Below, piece by piece: positions 53,949-62,830 of a stretch of DNA of 64,000 nucleotides. Both the position numbers and the translations under genes were made by a program. This DNA comes from Actinomycetes bacterium (GTDB taxonomy: Bacteria > Actinomycetota > Acidimicrobiia > Acidimicrobiales > JAMCPL01). The first letter of the stretch is position 1, and each line of letters starts with the position of its first letter. The stretch is taken from the NCBI GenBank assembly GCA_021816935.1, contig JAKAWR010000008.1, positions 57,950 to 121,949 of the forward strand, given 5' to 3'. A model generated the notes under the pieces. That model saw only the letters and a program-made list of their open reading frames with translations. It was not told where the DNA came from and did no database searches.

Positions 53949-55160
53949 GTGCGCCGGGGGAGCGTCACCAGCGTGTGGACGCTGGCAGCGGCAGCGGCCT
54001 GTGTCGTCGCCGGTGCTGCTGCGGGCATCGTGACAGGCCCGGCCCCGGCGGGCGGGACGGAGGGTGTGAGGGTCGGCGCCGTCTACCGTCCTGAGACTAT
54101 CGGACGCTCGTACCGTTCCTGCGAGCGTGCAGCGTCACGCGTGAAGGTTACCGGCGTGCGGAAGGCCACGAGCATTGAGGGGGAGTGGACGGCGTACGCC
54201 GACTCGGGGACGGGTTGGACCGGGGGAGACTCGGTGCATGCTTATACGCTGCCCGCAGGCGGCATCCTTTGGGCGTTCGCCGACAGCTTCCTGCCCCCGT
54301 TGAACGCAAGTGGCGGCCGGCCCTTCACGGCGCCGCTCGTACACAACCTCCTCGTGGTCCAGAGCGGCACCTCCTTCCGGCTACTCGTGAACGGCTCGCT
54401 GCAGTACCCGTCTCCTCTTGTGAACCCCACGAGCTCGCGTGACTTCTACCTGACGCTGGCGGGGGCGATAGAGGGCGAGACCTTTCAGGAGATACTCATG
54501 GAGATCCACCGATTGGCGAACGGCCAGTTCCACTGGGAGCAGTCCGCGACGGTGATCGCCACCTTCGCTCTCCCCGCGCTGAACCTGGTGAGCGTGCACC
54601 GCCTCTCCCAACCGAATCTCCAGATCCAGTGGGGTGCCTACCTACTGCACGACGGCGGGTACACATATATCTACGGAGCCTCTTCCAGGGGAAGTTCCAG
54701 GGGAATGTACGTAGCCCGGACGAGAAGCACGGATCTCGACGACCCCTGGACCTACTTCGACGGCCGCGGGTGGACTACCAGGGCGTCGGCCGCCGCAGCC
54801 ATAGAATACGGTGTCCCTCCGCAGTTCAGCGTGGTTCCATACGACGGCATGTACATCCTCGTCGCCTCGTCGTTGGGTGCCAAGTTCTCCAATGAGGTGA
54901 ATGTGCTCGCGGGCTGCTCACCCCTCGGTCCCTTCCATCTCCGTTCGACCTTCGCTGCCAGCTACTACGTGGGACCGTACGCCAAGAGCATCTACGGCTC
55001 CTCCGAGGTGTGGGACTACGAGGCCATGGATCAGGCGGTACTCAACAAGGGCCACGACCTGCTTGTGAGCTACAACCGCAACTCCCTCGACTACTGGGAT
55101 CTTTTCCGGAACGCCAAGTTGTACCGTCCCGGCTACCTCCGGGTGACGCTTTCCAGGTGA
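53949..55160 (+). CDS. Secreted protein with a glycosidase-like propeller fold (DUF4185/DUF5005-like)
   Basis: The 403 residues start with an export signal (VWTLAAAAACVVAGAAAGIV). The mature part has beta-propeller-type stretches: VHAYTLPAGGILWAFADSFL, WGAYLLHDGGYTYIYGASSR, MYVARTRSTDLDDPWTYFDG and LVSYNRNSLDYWDLFRN. Proteins of this appearance are related to five-bladed sugar-hydrolase propellers, but I cannot point to certain catalytic residues. It is probably released or lies at the cell surface. The GTG start has no close ribosome site. Confidence 0.6.
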   Translation: MRRGSVTSVWTLAAAAACVVAGAAAGIVTGPAPAGGTEGVRVGAVYRPETIGRSYRSCERAASRVKVTGVRKATSIEGEWTAYADSGTGWTGGDSVHAYTLPAGGILWAFADSFLPPLNASGGRPFTAPLVHNLLVVQSGTSFRLLVNGSLQYPSPLVNPTSSRDFYLTLAGAIEGETFQEILMEIHRLANGQFHWEQSATVIATFALPALNLVSVHRLSQPNLQIQWGAYLLHDGGYTYIYGASSRGSSRGMYVARTRSTDLDDPWTYFDGRGWTTRASAAAAIEYGVPPQFSVVPYDGMYILVASSLGAKFSNEVNVLAGCSPLGPFHLRSTFAASYYVGPYAKSIYGSSEVWDYEAMDQAVLNKGHDLLVSYNRNSLDYWDLFRNAKLYRPGYLRVTLSR

Positions 55161-55198
55161 GGCCCTGAGCTCGCCGGAAGTAACGGTAGGCTTGAACG

Positions 55199-56230
55199 AT
55201 GATCGAAGTGGGCATTGCTGGAGCCTCGGGCTACACCGGCGCAGAGCTGATGAGGCTGCTTGCTTCGCACCCCGAGATGCGGGTCCGGACCGTGCAGGCA
55301 CAGAGCCATGCAGGGGCGCTGGTATCGGACCTCTATCCTTCTCTGGCGGCCGCCTACCCCGACATGGCCTACGGGCCGCTTGCGCCGGAGGTGCTCGCCC
55401 AGCTTGACTGCGTGTTCCTTGCCCTGCCGCACGGCACTTCAGAGGCGGTGGCGGTGAGCATCCTGGGCGCCGGGTCATGGGGAGGGGTTCTTGTCGACCT
55501 GTCGGCGGACTTCAGGCTCCGTGACCCCGTCCTGTATGAAAAGTGGTACGGAAGGGTCCACGGCGCACCAGATCTGCTCGAAGGGTTCGCATACGGGCTG
55601 CCGGAGCTGAACCGCGAGCGGCTGGCGGAGACGTCGCTCGTGGCCGTGCCAGGATGCTACCCCACTGCTGCGATCCTGGCCATGCTGCCCTTTGTCGAGG
55701 AGGGTCTGGCGGGTGACGGCCCGCTTATCGTGGATGCTACGAGCGGGGTATCGGGGGCTGGTCGGGGGCTGTCGGATACCACCCATTTCGGATCGGCGAA
55801 CGAGAGTTTCTCCGCCTATTCGCCGCTTGAGCATCGCCATACCCCGGAGATGGAGCAGGCCCTGGGACGTGAGGTCGTGTTCACGCCGCATCTCGCTCCA
55901 ATGTCCAGAGGAATCCTTGCCACGTGCCATGCGGAGCTCCGCATCCGTGAAGGCTTCGATACGGCCGCTGCGCTGGAGTTGATGGCGAAGCGATACACCT
56001 GCGAGCCGTTCGTGCAGGTGTCGGAGGGACTCCCCGGAACGAAGTCGGTGACCGGGTCCAACTGCGCGAGGCTTTCGGCGCGTGTCGGCGCCCGGTCGAG
56101 CCAACTCGTAGCGTTCTGCGCGATCGACAATCTGGTGAAGGGTGCATCGGGCGGGGCCGTCCAGTGCGCCAACATAGCACTCGGGCTGGCCGAGGAGACG
56201 GGGCTGCCGAGGGCCTCTGTCTACCCCTGA
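55199..56230 (+). CDS. argC: N-acetyl-gamma-glutamyl-phosphate reductase
   Basis: This enzyme makes N-acetylglutamate semialdehyde in arginine synthesis. The 343 residues have the NADP motif GIAGASGYTGAELMRLL (6-22), the catalytic Cys153 in AVPGCYPTAAIL and HLAPMSRGILATCHAELRIR with the conserved His. The end is typical (NLVKGASGGAVQCANIALGL). The other arg genes do not follow; the next gene is gap. Short AT-containing spacer sequence follows the stop. Confidence 0.95.
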   Translation: MIEVGIAGASGYTGAELMRLLASHPEMRVRTVQAQSHAGALVSDLYPSLAAAYPDMAYGPLAPEVLAQLDCVFLALPHGTSEAVAVSILGAGSWGGVLVDLSADFRLRDPVLYEKWYGRVHGAPDLLEGFAYGLPELNRERLAETSLVAVPGCYPTAAILAMLPFVEEGLAGDGPLIVDATSGVSGAGRGLSDTTHFGSANESFSAYSPLEHRHTPEMEQALGREVVFTPHLAPMSRGILATCHAELRIREGFDTAAALELMAKRYTCEPFVQVSEGLPGTKSVTGSNCARLSARVGARSSQLVAFCAIDNLVKGASGGAVQCANIALGLAEETGLPRASVYP

Positions 56231-56399
56231 GTAGCGAAGCAAAGCTTCACCCGAGTTCCCTATCCGCTGAGGCAGTTATAGCAGTGAGCCTTGCGAGGAT
56301 ACCTGTCAGGGGCTACGGTAAGTGCCGTGCGCTGCGCGCGAGCCTGCCGGTCGCCGCGCGATACGCAAGTGGACAGGTGATCCGGCAGGGGAGGTTCTC

Positions 56400-57419
56400 A
56401 TGACGATCAGAGTAGGAGTGAACGGCTTCGGCCGGGTAGGCCGGAATTTCGTACGGGCCTGGCTCGCTTCGGGAGCGGATATCGAGGTCGTGGCCGTCAA
56501 CGATCTCGGCGATGCTGCGATGAACGCACACCTGTTGAAATACGACACCGCTCAGGGACGTCTGGATGAGGAGGTGCTCGTAGAGGGCGATTACCTGATC
56601 GTTGGCGGTCACAAGGTGGCGGTCCTGGCCGAGAAGGAGCCGTCCAGGCTGCCCTGGAGCGATCTCGGAGTGGAGGTGGTCGTTGAGTCGACGGGCAGGT
56701 TCACGAAGAGAGATGCCGCTGCGGCGCACCTTTCAGGTGGGGCGAACCGGGTCGTCATCTCGGCTCCATCCGGGGACGCCGATGCGACGTTCGTCATGGG
56801 GGTCAACGACGGTGAGTTCGACCGGGCGAAACATGTGGTCGTCTCGAATGCCTCCTGCACGACCAACTGTTTCGTGCCGATGGTGAAGGTCATCGACGAC
56901 GCGTTCGGGATAGCAGGCGGGCTGATGACGACGGTGCATGCCTATACGAACGATCAGAATGTCCTGGACCTGTTCCATAAGGACCCGAGAAGGGCGAGGG
57001 CGGCTGCGGCAAACGTCATCCCGACGACCACCGGTGCAGCGAGGGCCACCAGCCTCGTTCTCGCGAATATGAAGGGCAAGCTCGACGGTTTGGCACTCCG
57101 TGTGCCGGTGACCTGTGGCTCGATCACCGACTTCACCGTCATGCTCCCGGGGGAGGTGGAGGTGGACGACGTGAACGGCGCCTTCGAGAAGGCCGCGGCC
57201 AGCGGGTCGCTGGCGAGGGTGCTCCAATACTCGGCCGACCCGATCGTCTCCTCGGACATCGTGGGTAATCCTTCGTCGTGTATTTTCGACTCGCTGCTCA
57301 CGATGACGCAGGTCGTTCCCGGGGGGACGCTTGCAAAGGTGCAGGGGTGGTACGACAACGAGTGGGGCTACTCGAACCGGCTCGTTGACGTAGTGGGCGT
57401 CGTCGGGGCGGGGGAGTGA
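56400..57419 (+). CDS. gap: Glyceraldehyde-3-phosphate dehydrogenase
   Basis: The glycolytic NAD enzyme has 339 residues: NGFGRVGRNFVRAWL, VNDLGD (NAD-type acidic residue), catalytic Cys153 (SNASCTTNCFVPMVK) and TTVHAYTNDQNVLD with the catalytic His. GGGGAGG lies 7 bases before ATG 56400. It begins the gap-pgk-tpiA-secG operon. The stop overlaps the pgk GTG (GTGA). Confidence 0.96.
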   Translation: MTIRVGVNGFGRVGRNFVRAWLASGADIEVVAVNDLGDAAMNAHLLKYDTAQGRLDEEVLVEGDYLIVGGHKVAVLAEKEPSRLPWSDLGVEVVVESTGRFTKRDAAAAHLSGGANRVVISAPSGDADATFVMGVNDGEFDRAKHVVVSNASCTTNCFVPMVKVIDDAFGIAGGLMTTVHAYTNDQNVLDLFHKDPRRARAAAANVIPTTTGAARATSLVLANMKGKLDGLALRVPVTCGSITDFTVMLPGEVEVDDVNGAFEKAAASGSLARVLQYSADPIVSSDIVGNPSSCIFDSLLTMTQVVPGGTLAKVQGWYDNEWGYSNRLVDVVGVVGAGE

Positions 57420-58612
57420 CCGATCCGGCCGAGGCGCGTGTGCCGCTTGCAGTTCCGCGTCTAGAGGATCTGCCGGATCCGGCCGGTAAGGCCGTGCTGG
57501 TACGGGTGGATTTCAACGTGCCGCTCAGAGCCGGCGACTCGGGGTCCCCGGTTGTCGCTGACGACTTTCGTATCCGGGCAGCGCTTCCCACCCTCGAATG
57601 GTTGATGGATCACGGCGCTTCGGTCACGGCCTGTACCCACCTGGGGCGGCCCAAGGGCAAGGTTGATCCGGCCTACGGCGTGGAGCCGGTACGCCGGGCG
57701 CTCGGCGAACTGATCGGCGGAGTCGAGTTACTCGAGAACCTGCGTTTCGATCCCGGCGAGGAGGCGGGTGATCCCGCGACCGTGGACCGGCTCGTGGATG
57801 GCTACGACCTATTCGTGAACGACGCGTTCGGTGTTTGCCACAGGGAGCACGCCTCCGTAGTCGGCCCGCCGGGCCGCATACCTTCGGCGGCGGGGAGGCT
57901 GGTCGAGCGCGAGGTCGGCATGCTCTCCCGCCTGATGGTCGAGCCGGCTCGTCCTTACGTGGTGCTTCTCGGCGGCGCCAAGGTGTCTGACAAGCTGGGC
58001 CTCATACGGTCGCTTCTTGCGAAGGCGGACAAGGTGGTGATCGCGGGGGCCATGGCGATTGCGTTCGCGGTCGTTGAGGCCGGTTTGCGGGAGGGGCCGG
58101 GGAGCGCTGAGGCGAGGAGGTGGGCTGCCATGGCGGGGCTGCGGCAGGTAGCCGGGCTGGACGAAGCCGTTCTGGAGGAGTGCCGGGAGCTGCTGGCCAC
58201 CCACGGCGAGAGGATTATGTTGCCGGTGGACGGCGTCGTGCTCGGCACGGGCGAGATCCCGGAGGTGAAGCCGGGTTATCTCGGCGACGCGGGCAGGGTA
58301 CTGGACATAGGCCCGGAGAGCTCGAAGCTGTTTGCCAAGACGATCAGGAGCGCTGGGACGTTGTTCTGGAACGGGCCACTCGGAATGTTCGAAGACGAGC
58401 GCTTTGCAGCCGGCACGCTTGTAGCGGCGGGAGCCGCAGCAGCTTGCCGGGGCTACACCGTTGTGGGCGGCGGCGATACCGTGGCAGCTGTCGACCGGGC
58501 CGGTGTTGCGAAGGAAGTCGATTTCCTGTCGACCGGTGGCGGCGCGACCCTGGAGCTGATGGAGAAGGGGGACCTTCCCGGCCTGGCGGCGCTGCGCCGG
58601 GGAGTGGCCTGA
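57416..58612 (+). CDS. pgk: Phosphoglycerate kinase
   Basis: The 398 residues include VLVRVDFNVPLR, the substrate Arg/His loop CTHLGRPKG, FVNDAFGVCHREHAS, LGGAKVSDKLGLI and the nucleotide-site sequence TLFWNGPLGMFED and GGGDTVAAVD. It makes ATP from 1,3-bisphosphoglycerate. Translation is coupled to gap by the GTGA overlap. The next gene starts 13 bases later. Confidence 0.96.
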   Translation: MTDPAEARVPLAVPRLEDLPDPAGKAVLVRVDFNVPLRAGDSGSPVVADDFRIRAALPTLEWLMDHGASVTACTHLGRPKGKVDPAYGVEPVRRALGELIGGVELLENLRFDPGEEAGDPATVDRLVDGYDLFVNDAFGVCHREHASVVGPPGRIPSAAGRLVEREVGMLSRLMVEPARPYVVLLGGAKVSDKLGLIRSLLAKADKVVIAGAMAIAFAVVEAGLREGPGSAEARRWAAMAGLRQVAGLDEAVLEECRELLATHGERIMLPVDGVVLGTGEIPEVKPGYLGDAGRVLDIGPESSKLFAKTIRSAGTLFWNGPLGMFEDERFAAGTLVAAGAAAACRGYTVVGGGDTVAAVDRAGVAKEVDFLSTGGGATLELMEKGDLPGLAALRRGVA

Positions 58613-58625
58613 GGGGCTCGGGGAG

Positions 58626-59459
58626 GTGGCGGAGATACGCAGCCCCGGCGTGAGCCGGAAGCTGATCTGCGGCAACTGGAAGATGAACCATGATCACCTC
58701 GAGACGATCGCCGTGCTTACCGACCTCTCCATGAGACTTGCCACTGTTGACCTGTCGAGGGTGGAGGTGGTTGTGCACCCGCCGTTTCCGGACCTGCGGT
58801 CAGCACAGACGGTCATCGAGGACAGGGCCATGCCGGTGAGGTTGGGAGCCCAGAACTGCAATGCGGAGGATGCGGGTGCCTTTACGGGCGAGGTCAGCGC
58901 GCCGATGCTTGCAAGGCTGGGCGTGAGTCACGTGATAGTGGGGCACTCCGAGCGCCGGCGGCTCTTCGGCGAGACCGATGCTGATGTCGCCGCGAAGATT
59001 GCGGCAGTGCTGCGAAGCGGTATGACGCCGATTGTCTGCGTCGGGGAAGACTCGGCAGAGCGGGACGGCGGGTTGACCGGCGACGTCTTGAGGGCTCAGG
59101 TGGAAGGGGCGATGAAGGGTTATGCCGTGGCTGCGAAAGCCGCCAAGTCGGGAGGGGGAGAAGCTCCCCCGGTGTTTGCTTACGAGCCGCTGTGGGCTAT
59201 CGGGACGGGCAACGCGGCCGGTCCGGAGGATGCCTCCGTCGCGAGGAATGTGATCGAGTCGGAGGCGTTGGAGCGCAGGTCCCCGGCGGGTCATGCTGGA
59301 CCGGAGCCACCGGTCGTACTCTACGGGGGATCGGTGGTGCCGGAGAACGCTGCTGGCTTCGTCGTGGGAGCGGCGATGGGCGGGCTTCTCGTTGGCGGGG
59401 CGAGCCTTGCGGCGGCGAAGTTTGCTGCGATCGTCTCCGCTGTCGCAGGGGTGGTGTGA
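58626..59459 (+). CDS. tpiA: Triosephosphate isomerase
   Basis: The 277 residues carry the catalytic Lys19 (CGNWKMNHD), His in VIVGHSERRRLFGETDADV and Glu in FAYEPLWAIGTGNAAGP, with phosphate loop LYGGSVVPENA and GLLVGGASL. Two short Gly/Ala/Pro-rich insertions make it about 25 residues longer than usual. The start is GTG 58626; other in-frame starts would remove the first beta strand. Confidence 0.95.
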   Translation: MAEIRSPGVSRKLICGNWKMNHDHLETIAVLTDLSMRLATVDLSRVEVVVHPPFPDLRSAQTVIEDRAMPVRLGAQNCNAEDAGAFTGEVSAPMLARLGVSHVIVGHSERRRLFGETDADVAAKIAAVLRSGMTPIVCVGEDSAERDGGLTGDVLRAQVEGAMKGYAVAAKAAKSGGGEAPPVFAYEPLWAIGTGNAAGPEDASVARNVIESEALERRSPAGHAGPEPPVVLYGGSVVPENAAGFVVGAAMGGLLVGGASLAAAKFAAIVSAVAGVV

Positions 59460-59533
59460 ACCGGCAGTAGACTAGTGCCCGCGTTATCGGCGCCGGGACG
59501 CCGGCCCCGGGATTGTTTTCGAAGGAGGAGTCA

Positions 59534-59761
59534 TTGCTCACGGACCTGTACGTCGCGATAGACGTCGTAGCCGCGCTTTTCTTGGTGGTGCTGATCCTGT
59601 TGCACTCGGGCAGGGGCGGAGGGCTGTCGGACATGTTCGGGACCGGGGCGCAGCTGGGGACCGGATCGACCGTAGCCGAAAAGAACCTGGACCGCATTAC
59701 CATAACCATCGCCCTTGTTTTCATGCTGGCGAACATCACGCTCGCGCTGCGTTTCAACTGA
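59534..59761 (+). CDS. secG: Preprotein translocase subunit SecG
   Basis: The 75 residues have two membrane helices (VAIDVVAALFLVVLILLHSG and ITITIALVFMLANITLALRF) joined by the conserved GRGGGLSDMFGTGAQLGTG loop. SecG supports SecYEG-driven export. The start is TTG 59534 because GGAGG lies about 5 bases upstream; a longer frame from 59513 would include the ribosome site itself. secG after tpiA is the usual actinobacterial order. Confidence 0.9.
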   Translation: MLTDLYVAIDVVAALFLVVLILLHSGRGGGLSDMFGTGAQLGTGSTVAEKNLDRITITIALVFMLANITLALRFN

Positions 59762-59779
59762 GAGCCTCAGCGGATAGAG

Positions 59780-59837
59780 CTGCCCGGCTCCTTGCGGGAG
59801 CCGTCCCGTCTAGAGGCGGGCTCGAGAATCCGGGCAG
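59780..59837 (+). ncRNA. Predicted three-helix RNA junction between secG and the glycosyltransferase
   Basis: CTGCCCGG (59780-59787) pairs with CCGGGCAG (59830-59837) over 8 bases. Inside, CTCC/GGAG (59788-59800) and CCCGTC-taga-GGCGGG (59805-59820) form two more hairpins. The words just before (CTCAGCGGATAGAGC) resemble a tRNA D arm, but no T arm or matching acceptor exists. It could be a leader or attenuator for the glycosyltransferase gene or a terminator for the gap operon; no known RNA family is recognised. Confidence 0.4.
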
Positions 59838-59847
59838 GCGTTGAGCT

Positions 59848-60999
59848 GTGCATATTCTCGTAACGAACGATTTCCCGCCGAAGGTCGGGGGTATTCAGTC
59901 GTACCTCTTCGAGCTGTGGCGCCGGCTCGATCCGGCGAGCTACGCGGTGCTGACGGCGTCTCCCGGCGCGGACTGCGCGGCGTTCGACGATGAGCAGCGT
60001 GCCTCAGGGATGCGGATTCACCGGCTCCGCTCGAGAGTGCTGGCCCCCACTCCGCACCTGATCCGGGCTGTCCACGCTCTGGTGGATCGCTACGGAGCGT
60101 CGCTCGTGGTCATCGACCCGATTTTCCCCCTCGGCGTGATCGGCAGGCAGGTGGAGCGCCACAGCGGTGCCGGGTACGCGCTGATTGCTCATGGAGCGGA
60201 GGTGACCATACCCGCGGCGCTGCCGGGAAGTGCGGCGGCGATGCGCCTGACGGTGCGCGGTGCGCGTGGGGTTGTCTGTGCCGGTGAATATCCGGCAGCT
60301 CAGATTACGGCGCTGTCCGCGGGAGCTCCCATATATCGGGTCCCTCCCGGGGTCAACTGCGAGACGTTCCGGCCGCTTGACCCTGCGGCAGTGACAGGTG
60401 TGCGTAAGAGATGGGGATTGCAGCCGGACGGCCTTCTAGTCCTTTCGCTCTCGCGGCTCGTAGCGCGCAAGGGGATGGACGTGCTTATCGAGGCCTCGTC
60501 GCAGTTGTTGCGGTCCTTTCCGGATCTCGAGGTTGCCATCGCCGGGAAGGGCCGTGACGAGGGGAGGCTGCGCAGGCTGGCACAACGCCACGGGGCACCG
60601 GTGAGTTTTCTCGGTGAGGTGGAAGGCGGGGAGTTGCCTGGGTTGTACGGCATGGCCGATCTTTTCGTCATGGCATGCCGGGACAGGTGGGCCGGACTGG
60701 AGAGCGAGGGGTTCGGGATCGTGTTTCTCGAAGCTGCTGCCTGTGGCGTTGCCCAGGTGGCGGGGCGCAGCGGCGGCTCGCACGAGGCGGTCGCCGACGG
60801 TGTCACCGGGCTCGTTGTCGACGATCCACGTGACGCGGGCAAGGTTGCACAGGCAATGCGGCAACTGCTTTCCTCGCGTGCTCAGCGAACCGAGATGGGC
60901 GAGGCTTCCAGGGCAAGGGCCGTAGGGCTCTTTGACTACGGCACGCTCGTCCCTGTGCTAGAAAAGGCCCTACAGGATATGGAGTCCGCGAGGCGCTGA
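59848..60999 (+). CDS. GT4 glycosyltransferase, PimB'-like mannosyltransferase
   Basis: The 383 residues form a GT-B enzyme. The start VTNDFPPKVGGIQSYLFELW is the PimB' signature, and the sugar-nucleotide half has LSLSRLVARKGMDVLIEA and the E-x7-E motif in ESEGFGIVFLEAAACG. PimB' adds the second mannose to phosphatidylinositol mannoside from GDP-mannose at the cytoplasmic face. The neighbours (SRPBCC protein, then ROK kinase) match the gene order around pimB in other actinobacteria. Start GTG 59848 lies 11 bases after the RNA structure. Confidence 0.82.
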   Translation: MHILVTNDFPPKVGGIQSYLFELWRRLDPASYAVLTASPGADCAAFDDEQRASGMRIHRLRSRVLAPTPHLIRAVHALVDRYGASLVVIDPIFPLGVIGRQVERHSGAGYALIAHGAEVTIPAALPGSAAAMRLTVRGARGVVCAGEYPAAQITALSAGAPIYRVPPGVNCETFRPLDPAAVTGVRKRWGLQPDGLLVLSLSRLVARKGMDVLIEASSQLLRSFPDLEVAIAGKGRDEGRLRRLAQRHGAPVSFLGEVEGGELPGLYGMADLFVMACRDRWAGLESEGFGIVFLEAAACGVAQVAGRSGGSHEAVADGVTGLVVDDPRDAGKVAQAMRQLLSSRAQRTEMGEASRARAVGLFDYGTLVPVLEKALQDMESARR

Positions 61000-61166
61000 G
61001 CAGCGGTCAGGTGTCGGCTGGTGCATGCAGTTCCGGGCCGGGCCGAGCCTTGCCGGGTCGTTCCCGGCCGTGCGGATAGCCGGCGGGAGATGCCGGTCGC
61101 CCGGAAGCCGGCAGCATGTGACGGCCGCCTTTCGGGAACGCCGACGAGCAGGAGGAGTGGCAGAGA

Positions 61167-61613
61167 TTGTCCGAGGTAGCTACACAGACGATGGATGTCG
61201 ACGGCACGCCGGAGCTGTGCTTCCAGGTGGTCGCCGATGTGGAGAGTTATCCCGGCTGGACGGGCGACATCAAGGCGGTGACCGTGAGGAGCCGGGACGG
61301 GGATGGTCGTCCTACTGAAGTCGAGTTCCGGGCGGCTGCCTTCGGGCGGTCGACGACCTACGAGCTCGCTTACGACTATTCCCGTTCACCGAAGGTGTTG
61401 GCATGGCGGCTTGTGAAGGGTGACCTCACGTCCAAACTTGACGGCTCCTACACCTTTGATTCCCGTGAGGACGGTGGTACGGAGCTGACCTACGTCCTGG
61501 ACATCGAGCTCAAGGTTCCGTTGCCTGGTTTCGTGAAGAGGCGTGCGCAGAGCAGGATAATGCATGCAGCGCTTTCGGAGCTTAAGGCACGCGTTGAGTC
61601 GATCGGCAATTGA
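61167..61613 (+). CDS. SRPBCC (START-like) family protein
   Basis: The 148 residues have the cyclase/dehydrase pattern CFQVVADVESYPGWTGDIKA and TYVLDIELKVPLPGFVKRRA, with a C-terminal helix lining a hydrophobic pocket (RIMHAALSELKARVESI). Such proteins bind lipids or polyketides; many sit next to pimB-type genes. The start is taken as TTG 61167, with AGGAGGAG about 10 bases upstream; ATG 61191 is possible. The 167-base gap upstream holds nothing recognised. Confidence 0.78.
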   Translation: MSEVATQTMDVDGTPELCFQVVADVESYPGWTGDIKAVTVRSRDGDGRPTEVEFRAAAFGRSTTYELAYDYSRSPKVLAWRLVKGDLTSKLDGSYTFDSREDGGTELTYVLDIELKVPLPGFVKRRAQSRIMHAALSELKARVESIGN

Positions 61614-61707
61614 GCTTTCCCGCGTCCGTGCAGCTGTAGCCCTGGGAGGGGCGGTGCGCCGTCCACCAGGTGGAGGCGCGCATGATGGGCCGGACGGTTC
61701 CGGTGAC

Positions 61708-62703
61708 ATGGCTCTAGGGATCGATGTCGGTGGGACCAAGGTGCTCGGCGTCGTTCTCGATAGGTGGGGGAGGGTTCTCGCGGAGAAGAAGCTGGAGTTA
61801 GCGCTCTCCTGGAAGGGGTCTGCCACGACCGCTAGCTCGAACGACATCGGCGGTCCGGTGGGAGAGAGCAGGGCAACCGGGAGCGCTGGGGGGCGGGAAG
61901 TGATAGGCGATTCGCGGGAGGGCTCTGGCGCCGACGCCGTTCTCCACCTTATCCGCATACTGTCGCTGGAGCTTTCAACGGAGGTGGCGGGGGATCCGGG
62001 CGCGGCGGTGATACCGCGAATAGGTCTTGGCATACCGGGTGCAATGGACGAGGCCGGGATTCCGCAGTTCTCGGCCAACCTCAGGGCGTTGCAGGGAATC
62101 GATGCCAGCCAGCGCCTGATGGAGCAACTCGGTGAGGAATCGGGAATGCATGACGCAGGTGACTGTCTCCGGGTAGTCGTGGAGAACGACGCGAATTGCG
62201 CTCTCGTGGGCGAGGCGGTGCTGGGCGCCGCGAAGGGATTCGATGACGTTCTCCTCGTTACTCTCGGCACGGGCATCGGCGGCGCACTGGTGGTGGGCGG
62301 ACGGCTGGTGCACGGTGCGCACGGCTATGCGGGAGAGGTGGGGCATGTTCCCGTAGAGCCGGGTGGCATCCAGTGCCCGTGCGGCAGGCGGGGTTGTTTC
62401 GAGCGATACGTATCGGGTACCGCAAGCGTTTATATATCGGTCGACGAGATGCCTGGGTACCTGGCTCGGGCGCTGGCCGCGGTCATACTCGTGGTGGATC
62501 CGGCCGTCGTGGTCGTGGGGGGAGGGTTCGGTGCAGCGATGGGAGAGAGGCTGCTTTCGCCTTCGAGGCGGCTCTTGCCAGGGCTCCTGCCCGAATATGG
62601 AGGAGGCCAGGTGCCGGAACTGGTGCCGGCGGAGCTCGGAGAAAGGGCCGGGGCGATCGGAGCGGCGCTCCTTGCCCTTGCGTTGGAGCCTGCCGCGGGG
62701 TGA
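61708..62703 (+). CDS. ROK-family sugar kinase, shortened
   Basis: The 332 residues are a glucokinase-type ROK protein: phosphate motif LGIDVGGTKVLGVVLD, ENDANCALVGEAVLGAA, LVTLGTGIGGALV and the zinc site GHVPVEPGGIQCPCGRRGCF. Two features are odd. A Gly/Ser/Ala-rich insertion lies at about residues 30-70. The stretch between SGTA and DPAVVVVGGG is only about 27 residues, whereas it is usually near 70, so one or two helices are lost. Activity is uncertain. Start ATG 61708 follows a non-conserved open frame. Confidence 0.8.
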   Translation: MALGIDVGGTKVLGVVLDRWGRVLAEKKLELALSWKGSATTASSNDIGGPVGESRATGSAGGREVIGDSREGSGADAVLHLIRILSLELSTEVAGDPGAAVIPRIGLGIPGAMDEAGIPQFSANLRALQGIDASQRLMEQLGEESGMHDAGDCLRVVVENDANCALVGEAVLGAAKGFDDVLLVTLGTGIGGALVVGGRLVHGAHGYAGEVGHVPVEPGGIQCPCGRRGCFERYVSGTASVYISVDEMPGYLARALAAVILVVDPAVVVVGGGFGAAMGERLLSPSRRLLPGLLPEYGGGQVPELVPAELGERAGAIGAALLALALEPAAG

Positions 62704-62830
62704 GGCGGTCCGCTGTAGTGTCAATTGAAAGGCAGCGGCGCAGCCACGACGAGTATCGGTCCGGCGTGCCGTCGATAGAGGGGGTGGCGGGCGCGACCCA
62801 GGGCCGTAGTTGCAGCGGAGGCGGGGACGC

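Noticed and set aside
59753..59846. tRNA gene after secG
   Set aside because: A D-arm-like word and a seven-base loop with TGC occur, but no T loop of TTCGA type and no sound acceptor pairing exist, and the 5' side would lie in secG.
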